DNA from: DASRJJ01 sp050730855 | GTDB lineage: Bacteria; Patescibacteriota; Saccharimonadia; Saccharimonadales; UBA4665 | Reading direction: 5' to 3' | Length of the DNA stretch: 43,926 nt | Assembly: GCA_050730855.1 (NCBI GenBank) | Contig: JBOHNU010000007.1 | Location: forward strand, 1-43,926 | Shown here: positions 24,001 through 30,250 of the stretch, piece after piece | Layout of the letters: every line of letters starts with the position of its first letter | Position numbering within the stretch: the stretch's first letter is position 1 | Made by a program: the position numbers and the translations under genes | The notes under the pieces: model-generated | What the model was told of the DNA's origin: nothing | The model's database searches: none | The model's input: the letters and a program-made list of their open reading frames with translations, nothing else

Positions 24001-24255
24001 GTCCTCCTGCTGGTACTTCCACGCGTCGAACACAAATATTGGAGCGTCTAATGTCTTGTCATCTTTCAATAGCTCTATAATCGTGCTTTTGCCGGTTCCC
24101 CATGAGCCGAAAAGACCAACTGTATGCGGCGAAGATTTATCTTTTAGAATTTTTGCTAGAGCAGGCGCGATACTGTTATGGTAAAAATCAAAGGTGCCAC
24201 CGTTATTTTTACCGGCTGGTTCATCCTTTATAAAGTTAAAGTCTAGCTTGGCCAT
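21004..24255 (-). CDS. KAP-family P-loop NTPase with membrane insertion
   Basis: 1083 residues. Walker A is GLFGSWGTGKST (GSWGTGKS at 50-57) and Walker B is KMIIVFDNIDRV (about 251-262). Two hydrophobic helices lie between them (about 150-170 and 185-202), the membrane insertion that defines KAP NTPases. IFVFDAWKYQQEDSLRR, just after the P-loop, is also typical. The C-terminal 600 residues are helical repeats with no named domain. KAP ATPases are membrane-associated; some act in anti-phage systems and plasmid functions. It is monocistronic, beside XRE repressors, a PLD protein and unknowns. Low GC compared with the first 18 kb. Confidence 0.88.
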   Translation of the reverse strand: MAKLDFNFIKDEPAGKNNGGTFDFYHNSIAPALAKILKDKSSPHTVGLFGSWGTGKSTIIELLKDDKTLDAPIFVFDAWKYQQEDSLRRIFLTDLVEFVNNNPEIKCQISLEDLEVQLYRSRAHTITKQVATEKPKLPFWKQVLLFCKKNWFFVGTIAAMITWIALQIFAKNNVYLEAIRDVMKSLAGISFVVLFVKSILGEALKNAVSNLMKEVTLAAELRTSTEYEDRLNSPEQFEKLFKKIIEQVNQKMIIVFDNIDRVQGDVAISMLSTIKTFLDPGNKPGLVFIIPCDAAAIKHQIAKYYESGIAGENFDSSEYLRKVFNLVVWVPEFIGTDLEDYTKKKLSDTGDIQKIINNEDVILVINAAFSRNPREIIQFINNLIAAVLVASETKVWPIISNNIAYLAKVLVLRQKFPSAYALLKERWDEPENIIDIETGKDKESTNNELIDFMSLTNRISTNDAEPFLYFKTPVRSSKLKHSDELRKALTTATNETVSDLIKKEHKNDDVAEFVCDLLKKYKSQPRVLFNIFTSHTTAFETLNARITLKKYYDTTTSIIDKQLWQSHQELPVDYIFSLVGNELTMKKTRVLIIDRYIAVIEAKDSEEEYLVRVFSNLAKISSSLSTSQKTKIRDAIEDKYVSTSIMLQLFKDQDTQNNFISTGALRNYIASMTDVVISNWVETLKQYKDYIVANDVLETLLLKIIEVLTTTNANKPNDIEAKTTISAAINNVMSLYKSETSSLNTTVEKLAEALLATYSQIPTIDERASVANSMYWINHVTSEAASARLNSSVADFIGGASLVALKKMIGYWNEETRQNLVKRNINIILPRLTDPAVLEYLYSNADQPTKVQMLKQIATQQGAADVAFVAQLQELPGKIETLDILLKKAGSISYDQREPYYNFLTSRLGTRDAPELKDTIIAQAKSLLRTDDPQSQKVAYDLITRLKMLNETYKRDIGKDLLEWIKQPGRALAASHQYSLKVLTFIFDSLQTPPQNEIIYLMFNSLSDAYDTQTIRNALTELQTIRPRYLKYAKDYEDVLERLRSFAAEDERRQVILEGLKVLEPKKPGKKEIEYWKKYKQIN

Positions 24256-24382
24256 ACGATTCTCTTAACAACGAAGACCTAGAGCTTTGTCGTTCTACGA
24301 CGAAGTGGAACAATTGCCACAAGTCTCAGGGCCCCTAAGCCAACTATACCATGTTTTAATGATCTTTGATTTTACTAAAAGC

Positions 24383-24799
24383 TCAACGACAGTTTTCTTT
24401 CGTCCAGCCCTCGATTTCCATACTAGCGCCAAGGCCGCTTAAGCCAGCGTTCAGTGTTTGTGAGGGGTCGCTATCTATTTTTTCAAAGACTGACTTTAGG
24501 GTTTTTACGTCATGTCTTATTTCTTCTGGTGCTACTCGCTCCAGCTTACTATAGGCTGTCGCAAACTTACCCGGATCGTTAATGGACGAAGTAAAAACAC
24601 CAGCTTTGTGTTTATCGCCGCCCTCGTGGGGTAGCTTGGCGTTTTCTTCGATATAGACTTTGCAATAGGCGGCAACGGAACGCTCCGGGGGTCGAGTTAA
24701 TAGGAAAATACCAATCAAGATCACAACAAGCAGGCCGCCTACTATCATTCGTTGCTGAGGCGTCAATTTTTTTAGTTTGGTCACGGCCTTGGCATACAT
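24383..24799 (-). CDS. Small membrane-anchored protein of unknown function
   Basis: 138 residues: a Lys-rich N-terminus, one membrane helix (about 18-35, MIVGGLLVVILIGIFLL), then an extracytoplasmic domain of about 100 residues with two Cys (AAYCKVYIEE and KENCR) that could form a disulfide. No family recognised. It is preceded by a perfect extended -10, TGCTATAAT, with six bases between it and the ATG, predicting a leaderless mRNA. It lies head to head with the T4SS operon; a link to secretion is possible but not shown. Confidence 0.7.
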   Translation of the reverse strand: MYAKAVTKLKKLTPQQRMIVGGLLVVILIGIFLLTRPPERSVAAYCKVYIEENAKLPHEGGDKHKAGVFTSSINDPGKFATAYSKLERVAPEEIRHDVKTLKSVFEKIDSDPSQTLNAGLSGLGASMEIEGWTKENCR

Positions 24800-24805
24800 G
24801 CTACG

Positions 24806-24814
24806 ATTATAGCA
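24806..24814 (-). promoter_or_regulatory. Extended -10 of the small membrane protein gene, leaderless
   Basis: Reads TGCTATAAT on the minus strand; the last T of the -10 (24806) is 6 nt from the ATG (24799), so transcription should begin at the A of ATG. Confidence 0.6.
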
Positions 24815-24925
24815 TTCGTAGAAATTAAAATGTTAATGCGAACATTTTATTGCTACTTTGAAAAAGTTAAGGACTAGTTAATATTTCCTATGTACAGTTT
24901 CTCTTAAGAACAGAGGAGTACAGAG

Positions 24926-25273
24926 GTGAGAATCAAAAACTATAAAACGCTGGTGGGCGTGGCTCTTTTTGCGGCCATTGGGACGACATTTATATTCGCG
25001 CAGCCGGTGTTAGCCGCCGATGGTGATGTGGTAAAAACGCAAGAATTTATTAAAAGTGTGATTAAGCTTGCCGCAGGCTTCGCTGGCCTCATTGCTGCCG
25101 GTTTCTTTGTGGTGGGCGGCTTTGGATATATAACTAGCACTGGCCACCCAGAGCATTTGGATAAAGCTAAGACAACGCTCAAAAACTCCAGCATTGGCCT
25201 GGCGATTGTTATTGGTGCGTTTATCATCAGCAATATCATTACTGATCTTGCGACCAAGGCATTCGGGAGCTAA
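24926..25273 (+). CDS. TrbC/VirB2-like pilin subunit
   Basis: 115 residues with a signal peptide (cleavage near QPVLAA|DGD) and two hydrophobic helices (KLAAGFAGLIAAGFFVVGGFGYI and IGLAIVIGAFIISNIITDL) joined by a small polar loop, the standard layout of VirB2/TrbC major pilins. GTG start with a GAGGAG ribosome binding site. It is the first gene of the T4SS operon. Its second half is clearly related to the N-terminal part of the next gene product (TSTGHPEHLDKAKTTLKNS against TSSGNPDKLEHAKKIIRNA). Confidence 0.88.
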   Translation: MRIKNYKTLVGVALFAAIGTTFIFAQPVLAADGDVVKTQEFIKSVIKLAAGFAGLIAAGFFVVGGFGYITSTGHPEHLDKAKTTLKNSSIGLAIVIGAFIISNIITDLATKAFGS

Positions 25274-25278
25274 TATCG

Positions 25279-26460
25279 GTGGAATTTCTAACGGGTCTAC
25301 CCCTAACACTGTTAGGTGATGCAACGGCAGCCGCAAATTCTATGCGGTCGTTTGTTATGCCGCTGGTCGGCACGATTATTGCTATAGCATCAATTGCTGT
25401 CGTGTTCTTTTTGATTATGGGCGGCTATCAGTATATGACCAGTTCGGGCAATCCGGATAAACTTGAGCATGCTAAAAAGATTATCAGGAACGCGCTTATT
25501 GGTTTGGCGATAGTCATAGGGGCTGCGACTCTAACGGCTATTCTAAGCCATGCCTACAGTAGTTCCGGCGGGCCAATCGGTCAGAAGCTGCCAACCTTGG
25601 TGACAATTGATGCCCCAGGTGCCGGGCTCGACAATGTCCTGCTGACAGCGATCATAAGTTTTTTAAGAGAGATCGTTCAAACGGCGGCGACACCTTTCCT
25701 AGCAGCACTTTCGTTCTTCACCGAAGCGACGCCGCTGATGGCGGATAATTCCGGCGTTTTTAATTTGTGGCTAGTAATTGTAGGGATCGCCGACTTTTTG
25801 TTTATTGTGATCCTTGCGCTGGTTGGCTTTCATGTTATGAGCGCCACCACCTTCGGACTGGAAGAAGTGGAGTTGAAGCACTTGTTGCCGCGCATTGGCC
25901 TCGTGTTTCTGCTGATGAATACTTCCATCTTTATTATCGATGCCGTTATTAGTCTCTCTAACGGCATGATAACCGCGCTGAACGCTGGATTTTCTGACAA
26001 ATCGGTATGGGACGTTTTGACCGCGATAGTTGAATTGCAAAGTGGGATGAGTTTGGTCGGGCTGCTTGTTATGGTGGTTTTTCTGGTGCTCGCGGTCATG
26101 CTTTTGGTGTACTATGTCGTCCGTTTAGTAGTGTTGTATATCGGAGCAGTGCTAGCGCCACTTGTTTTTATGATTTGGCTGCTTCCGGGTTTTCGGGATT
26201 TTGCCGAAAGTGCCATGAAGACATACCTGACAACCATTTTTGTGCTATTTATCCATGTGGTGATTTTACAACTCGCCGCTTCTATCTTTGTCGGCATGAT
26301 TATTACAAGCCCAGGCCAGCAGCTTAACCCCCCTAATGTCTATGATCGTAGGGATCGCCACTGTGCTAGCACTACTAAAAACGCAGGGGGCCATGGCGCA
26401 GATGTCGTATGTGAGCCTTGGACCGAGGACAGCCAGCAAACTGGGCGGACAACTCTCTAA
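25279..26460 (+). CDS. VirB6/TrbL-like membrane protein, zero-frame part
   Basis: 393 residues from GTG 25279. Residues 1-95 repeat the pilin layout (GGYQYMTSSGNPDKLEHAKK, IGLAIVIGAATL); residues about 120-345 hold five or six membrane helices of the VirB6/TrbL channel type (FNLWLVIVGIADFLFIVILAL, LPRIGLVFLLMNTSIFIID, VVFLVLAVMLLVYYVVRLVVLYIG). After LNP at about residue 351 the frame gives a polar, Arg-rich tail, while the +1 frame continues as MIVGIATVLALLKTQGAMAQ. The true product is probably the joined 488-residue protein, so the last 42 residues here are likely artefactual or a minor isoform. VirB6 proteins form the inner-membrane core of the secretion channel. Confidence 0.82.
   Translation: MEFLTGLPLTLLGDATAAANSMRSFVMPLVGTIIAIASIAVVFFLIMGGYQYMTSSGNPDKLEHAKKIIRNALIGLAIVIGAATLTAILSHAYSSSGGPIGQKLPTLVTIDAPGAGLDNVLLTAIISFLREIVQTAATPFLAALSFFTEATPLMADNSGVFNLWLVIVGIADFLFIVILALVGFHVMSATTFGLEEVELKHLLPRIGLVFLLMNTSIFIIDAVISLSNGMITALNAGFSDKSVWDVLTAIVELQSGMSLVGLLVMVVFLVLAVMLLVYYVVRLVVLYIGAVLAPLVFMIWLLPGFRDFAESAMKTYLTTIFVLFIHVVILQLAASIFVGMIITSPGQQLNPPNVYDRRDRHCASTTKNAGGHGADVVCEPWTEDSQQTGRTTL
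26328..26333 (+). other. C6 run: frame-change site in the virB6-like gene
   Basis: AACCCCCCTAATG: reading AAC CCC and then skipping one C joins the long zero frame to the frame at 26333-26746. CCC followed by C is a slippery site for +1 shifting, but a one-base homopolymer error would look identical. Confidence 0.6.
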
Positions 26461-26746
26461 CGTTATCCGTCATTACAACGAAAGACGTATCGCCAATGCG
26501 GTTACTGGCGGTAGGTTGCCTGAGGGTTTGTCGCGGGGTGGTGTTGATCGAACTGGCGGCAGCCGCAAGGGTATGTTCCAAAAGTCCAACACGGTTGTGG
26601 TGGACAGGGGTGGCGGTCGTAGCAGCTCCGGTCATAACAACACGGTGCAGAATAACCGCACCACCCATAACCATGCACAGCCGAAGACACCTAGAAAAAC
26701 CGGCGCTACGCGCGTAGCGCCAAAAATTAGAAAGGCAGATCAATGA
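26336..26746 (+). CDS. VirB6/TrbL-like membrane protein, C-terminal part in the +1 frame
   Basis: The open frame from ATG 26336 gives 136 residues. The first 25 (SMIVGIATVLALLKTQGAMAQM) complete the last helix of the VirB6-like protein. A cytoplasmic basic tail rich in Gly, Arg, Asn and His follows, as usual at the end of Saccharibacterial VirB6-like proteins. No ribosome binding site precedes the ATG, which is inside the upstream gene, so independent initiation is unlikely. Its TGA overlaps the ATG of the PrgI gene. Joined with the upstream frame the protein would be about 488 residues. Confidence 0.75.
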   Translation: MSMIVGIATVLALLKTQGAMAQMSYVSLGPRTASKLGGQLSNVIRHYNERRIANAVTGGRLPEGLSRGGVDRTGGSRKGMFQKSNTVVVDRGGGRSSSGHNNTVQNNRTTHNHAQPKTPRKTGATRVAPKIRKADQ

Positions 26747-27246
26747 AATCAACGATAGTTCCTGCTCAAATAACGACTGTTGAAGACAAAATTGCGGGCA
26801 GTTTGAGCCTTTCGCAGTTGTTGCTGCTCGCGGCTCCGGCCTTCATTGGTACGGCGATGTACATTCTTATGCCGCCCATGGGTAAGATGTCGCTATACAA
26901 GATTATTGTAGTCGCTATAGTGGCGTTTGCCTTCGGCCTATTGGCCATCCGAGTCAAGGGCAAGATTTTACTGTTATGGGTAATGATCCTGCTTCGTTAC
27001 AATCTTCGGCCTCGCTACCATATTTTCGATAAAAATGACCCTCATTTGCGCGAATCAAATCTGGTCATTACTGAAGAAGTGACCGCGCCCGTGGTTGCCG
27101 ATGAACCAACTGGAGAGTCCCTGCCTGCGCTGAGTGTAGCCGAGGCCGTCCAACTAGAAAACCTGATTGCTAACCCCAAGGCCAGTGTACAGTTTTTAAC
27201 CGACAAGAAAGGAGCCTTGCGTGTCCATTTTGACGAAGTCAAATAA
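26743..27246 (+). CDS. PrgI-family T4SS membrane protein
   Basis: 167 residues. It begins KSTIVPAQITTVEDKIAGSLSLSQLLLLAAPA, the PrgI pattern (a charged start with 'p..i...D.i.g.LT.rQl'), with two helices at about 26-45 and 50-70 and then KILLLWVMILLRYNLRPRYHIFD. PrgI proteins are VirB3-like partners of VirB4 in Gram-positive and CPR T4SS. The Glu/Val/Ala-rich tail is soluble. ATG overlaps the previous stop (ATGA), and its own end overlaps the next gene by 26 nt, so translation is coupled along the operon. Confidence 0.85.
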   Translation: MKSTIVPAQITTVEDKIAGSLSLSQLLLLAAPAFIGTAMYILMPPMGKMSLYKIIVVAIVAFAFGLLAIRVKGKILLLWVMILLRYNLRPRYHIFDKNDPHLRESNLVITEEVTAPVVADEPTGESLPALSVAEAVQLENLIANPKASVQFLTDKKGALRVHFDEVK

Positions 27247-27835
27247 GAAAACGTCTTCGCGGCGGCAGATCAATATTAAGGGCGTGCAGGATGGTGTGCT
27301 ACTCTTGCCCGGCAATCAGTACCGTGTGGTGCTTAAAGCATCGTCGATTAACTTCGAATTAAAAAGTGATGCCGAGCAGGATGCGATTATCGAAACCTAT
27401 CAGAGCTTTCTTAATTCGCTGGCCTGTCCGGTGCAGATTGTGGTGCGTATCCGTGAGATGGATATGCAAAAATATCTCGATGACTTTAAAGCTCTGCTCG
27501 CTCAGGAGAAGGCGGATATCTACCGCCAGCAAATCCGCAACTACACTGAGTTCGTGGATGGCCTGATTACCCGTAACAAGATTTTGTCTCGGCACTTTTA
27601 TGTGGTTATTCCATTTACCGGAAGGGATAAGAGCGAGTTCGCCACCATACAAGAGCAGCTAGCGCTTAATGCTGACATTGTGAGCAAGGGTCTCGGACGG
27701 CTGGGTATTCAAACGCGCCAGCTTGATAACTTGGAATTGCTTGACCTGTTCTACAGTTTCTACAATCCCGGACAGGCTAAGCGTCAGCCGCTTACCCACC
27801 AAACGCTACACATACTTAAACAGGCATATTATTAG
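27221..27835 (+). CDS. TraC-like domain protein of the T4SS (detached VirB4 N-domain)
   Basis: 204 residues from GTG 27221. It contains GVQDGVLLLPGNQYRVVLKASSINFELKS, then a helical stretch (YQSFLNSLACPVQIVVRIREMD) and HFYVVIPFTGRD. This matches the N-terminal domain that precedes VirB4/TraC ATPase cores and is often a separate gene upstream of virB4 in Saccharibacteria. It overlaps prgI by 26 nt and is 10 nt from virB4. Likely a structural partner of VirB4 without enzyme activity (no P-loop). Confidence 0.78.
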   Translation: MSILTKSNKKTSSRRQINIKGVQDGVLLLPGNQYRVVLKASSINFELKSDAEQDAIIETYQSFLNSLACPVQIVVRIREMDMQKYLDDFKALLAQEKADIYRQQIRNYTEFVDGLITRNKILSRHFYVVIPFTGRDKSEFATIQEQLALNADIVSKGLGRLGIQTRQLDNLELLDLFYSFYNPGQAKRQPLTHQTLHILKQAYY

Positions 27836-27845
27836 GAGTTAATGC

Positions 27846-29612
27846 ATGTTACAGCCGTTACAAAAGATTACTGATTGGAAAAAACGCCGCGACGAACGGC
27901 CCAAGCACTTTGCTCTTAGTTTTGGCGAGCAAGACCCGATGGATATTATTTCGTACGCTGGGATGGAGGAACGGTCGGATTATTTGGTTATAGACGGCCA
28001 ATATGTGCGCTCTTTGTATATTTCCGGCTACCCATTCGTAGCTTCAAGCGGTTGGCTGAATAGTCTGATCAACTTTAATTACAACGTCGATATTTCTTAT
28101 CATATGACCGCCGTGAATGCTACACAGGCCTTACCTAAGCTGCGCCGTAAAATTACCGAGTTGGAATCCACCAAGCGGGCTATGATTAATGCCGGTAAGA
28201 TTGTCGGCACTGAAATTACTGATCCGTTGGAATCGGCTATTGAGCTAAGCGATAAGATTATGCGTGGCCAGGAAAAACTATTCCAGGTCTCCATCTACGT
28301 AGCGATTACTGCCGGTAGCTTGGCCGAGTTGGACAAAGTAACGATGTTGCTCGAAACGGAACTGTCGGCCCGCTTGTTCTACAACAAAGTTGCCCGCTAT
28401 CAACAGGTCGAGGCGCTACAGTCCGTGTTGCCGCGCGGCGAGAATACGCTCGACCAAAAGCGTAACTTGGACAGCTCCTCTACCGCACTTACATTTCCGT
28501 TTATGTCATCCGAGCTTGTACAGGAGTCGGGCATTTTGTACGGCGTCAACAAGTCCAATAATACCCTGGTCATTCTCGACCGTTTTAGCCTGAACAATGC
28601 GAACAGTATTGTTTTCGCACAATCAGGCAGCGGCAAGAGCTACGCCACGAAAGTTGAGATTTTACGCCAACTGATGCAGGGCACCAAGGTTATTGTAATC
28701 GACCCTGAGCGCGAATATGAAAACTTGGCTAAATCCGTGGACGGTACCTACATTAACCTGTCGGCGAAGTCCGATGAAAAGATCAACCCGTTTGATTTGG
28801 CTACGACTTCACACAGCAAAGAGCAACTAGCCGAGCATGCCCAGGATTTGACTGAGGTAATTTCACTAATGGCGGCTAGTCCCGATCCCCGCGACAAAAC
28901 ACCGGGTCTGAATGCGCGGGAGCGTGCGGCAGTAGACAAAGCCATTCTCAAAATTTATGGTGAAGCCAAAAATGGCCAGGTGCCGCTTCTTGGTGATTTG
29001 TACGCCGAGCTGCACGCCATGGGCCACATTCCTCTTTGTGAGCGGCTGGAGAAATACATTAGCGGCACATTGAACGGCGTGTTTAACGAGCCGACTAATA
29101 TCAAGCTCGACAACCGGCTGGTGATTTTTGATATCAAGGATTTGCCGGAGTCATTGCGCCAGATCATGATGATGATCATTTCCAACTTTGTGCAGAATCA
29201 AGTTAAGGCTAAACCCGAAAAACGTTTGTTGGTAATTGATGAAGGCTGGCTACTGCTGGAGCACGAAGAAAGCGCCCGTTTTGTTGCCGGCTTGGTGCGA
29301 CGTGCCCGTAAGTATTACCTTGGAGTATCCATTATTTCTCAGCAAGCCAGCGATTTCCTAAACGACAAGTACGGTCGCGCCATAGCCTCGCAAAGCAGTC
29401 TGCGTATTCTGATGAAGCAAGACACTACAACTATTAAAAACGTGGCAACAGAGTTTAATTTAAGCGAGTGGGAAGAAAGTTTTTTGCTGACCTGTGACAA
29501 GGGTGATGCGCTGATCATCGCCGACCAAAACCATGTGGCCGTTAAAGTGGTGGCTTCCGAAAAAGAACATCCACTCATTACAACCGACCCGACGGAGTTG
29601 TACAAGCCGTGA
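27846..29612 (+). CDS. virB4: VirB4/TraC-type T4SS ATPase
   Basis: 588 residues, cytoplasmic hexameric motor that powers pilus assembly and transfer. Walker A is FAQSGSGKSY (Gly261-Ser265; the first Gly of the usual GxSGSGKS is Ala258), followed by VIVIDPEREYENL. Walker B is RLLVIDEGWLLLEH (461-467). INPFDL and SIISQQASDFL are also VirB4 hallmarks. It begins at ATG 27846 with a TAGGAG ribosome binding site. The stop overlaps the GTG of the M23 gene. The usual N-domain is carried on the gene just upstream. Confidence 0.94.
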   Translation: MLQPLQKITDWKKRRDERPKHFALSFGEQDPMDIISYAGMEERSDYLVIDGQYVRSLYISGYPFVASSGWLNSLINFNYNVDISYHMTAVNATQALPKLRRKITELESTKRAMINAGKIVGTEITDPLESAIELSDKIMRGQEKLFQVSIYVAITAGSLAELDKVTMLLETELSARLFYNKVARYQQVEALQSVLPRGENTLDQKRNLDSSSTALTFPFMSSELVQESGILYGVNKSNNTLVILDRFSLNNANSIVFAQSGSGKSYATKVEILRQLMQGTKVIVIDPEREYENLAKSVDGTYINLSAKSDEKINPFDLATTSHSKEQLAEHAQDLTEVISLMAASPDPRDKTPGLNARERAAVDKAILKIYGEAKNGQVPLLGDLYAELHAMGHIPLCERLEKYISGTLNGVFNEPTNIKLDNRLVIFDIKDLPESLRQIMMMIISNFVQNQVKAKPEKRLLVIDEGWLLLEHEESARFVAGLVRRARKYYLGVSIISQQASDFLNDKYGRAIASQSSLRILMKQDTTTIKNVATEFNLSEWEESFLLTCDKGDALIIADQNHVAVKVVASEKEHPLITTDPTELYKP

Positions 29613-30238
29613 AAATAGCATTGCTCTGCTGGCGGCTTTTCACTTCGTTTAGAACTGAAGTTAAAGTAGTCGTTATATCTTTGGCCGTGTTCCTAATGCT
29701 GCCGGTTTTTGCGGTGATTGTAGCGGCTGGTTCAGGCCTAGCCGTGCTGTCTAACGCGCTCGCAATGCTCAACCCTATCACTCACCTTGTCGAAGTCCGC
29801 AACCCTAAAGGAGAGATTATCGTCCAGCTTGAAGCAACGACCACTTGGCCGGTGCGCGGTTATGTGAGTGAAGAATTTGGCGTGCCCCATTTGCCTTGGC
29901 AAGAAACGCACACTGGCATCGATATCGCTAACCCGGAGGGCAACATCGGCGATCCGGTAACGCCGTTTATGGCGGGCAAAGTAATTAAGCCTGACTCCAC
30001 CGAAAAGACCGGCTGGGGCAAGCACGTCATTGTGGATCATGGCAATAACATTACCTCGCTCTATGGGCATTTGTCTGCGGTAAACGTTACTGAAAAGCAG
30101 GATGTAAAGCCAGGCGATATTATCGGTCTCGAAGGCAGTACTGGGCATTCTACTGGATCGCATGTGCACTTTGAGATTCGGGTGTATGGCATTCCGGTTA
30201 ATCCGCGCGTGTTTATGGTCGGCGAACCAATTATGTAG
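29609..30238 (+). CDS. Membrane-anchored M23 peptidase (lysostaphin-like) of the T4SS
   Basis: 209 residues, one N-terminal membrane segment (about 17-50) and an extracytoplasmic M23 domain from about 80. The zinc site is complete: His101 and Asp105 in ETHTGID, His154 in SLYGHL, and HVHFEIR (185-187). It would open peptidoglycan to let the secretion apparatus through, the role VirB1-type lytic transglycosylases play elsewhere. GTG start overlaps the virB4 stop (GTGA). Confidence 0.92.
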   Translation: MKIALLCWRLFTSFRTEVKVVVISLAVFLMLPVFAVIVAAGSGLAVLSNALAMLNPITHLVEVRNPKGEIIVQLEATTTWPVRGYVSEEFGVPHLPWQETHTGIDIANPEGNIGDPVTPFMAGKVIKPDSTEKTGWGKHVIVDHGNNITSLYGHLSAVNVTEKQDVKPGDIIGLEGSTGHSTGSHVHFEIRVYGIPVNPRVFMVGEPIM

Positions 30239-30250
30239 TTAGGAGTAAAT

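Noticed and set aside
29610..29612. TGA recoding as Gly or Trp, as in some CPR lineages
   Set aside because: TGA ends virB4 and other intact genes at the expected place, and no coding TGA is needed anywhere.
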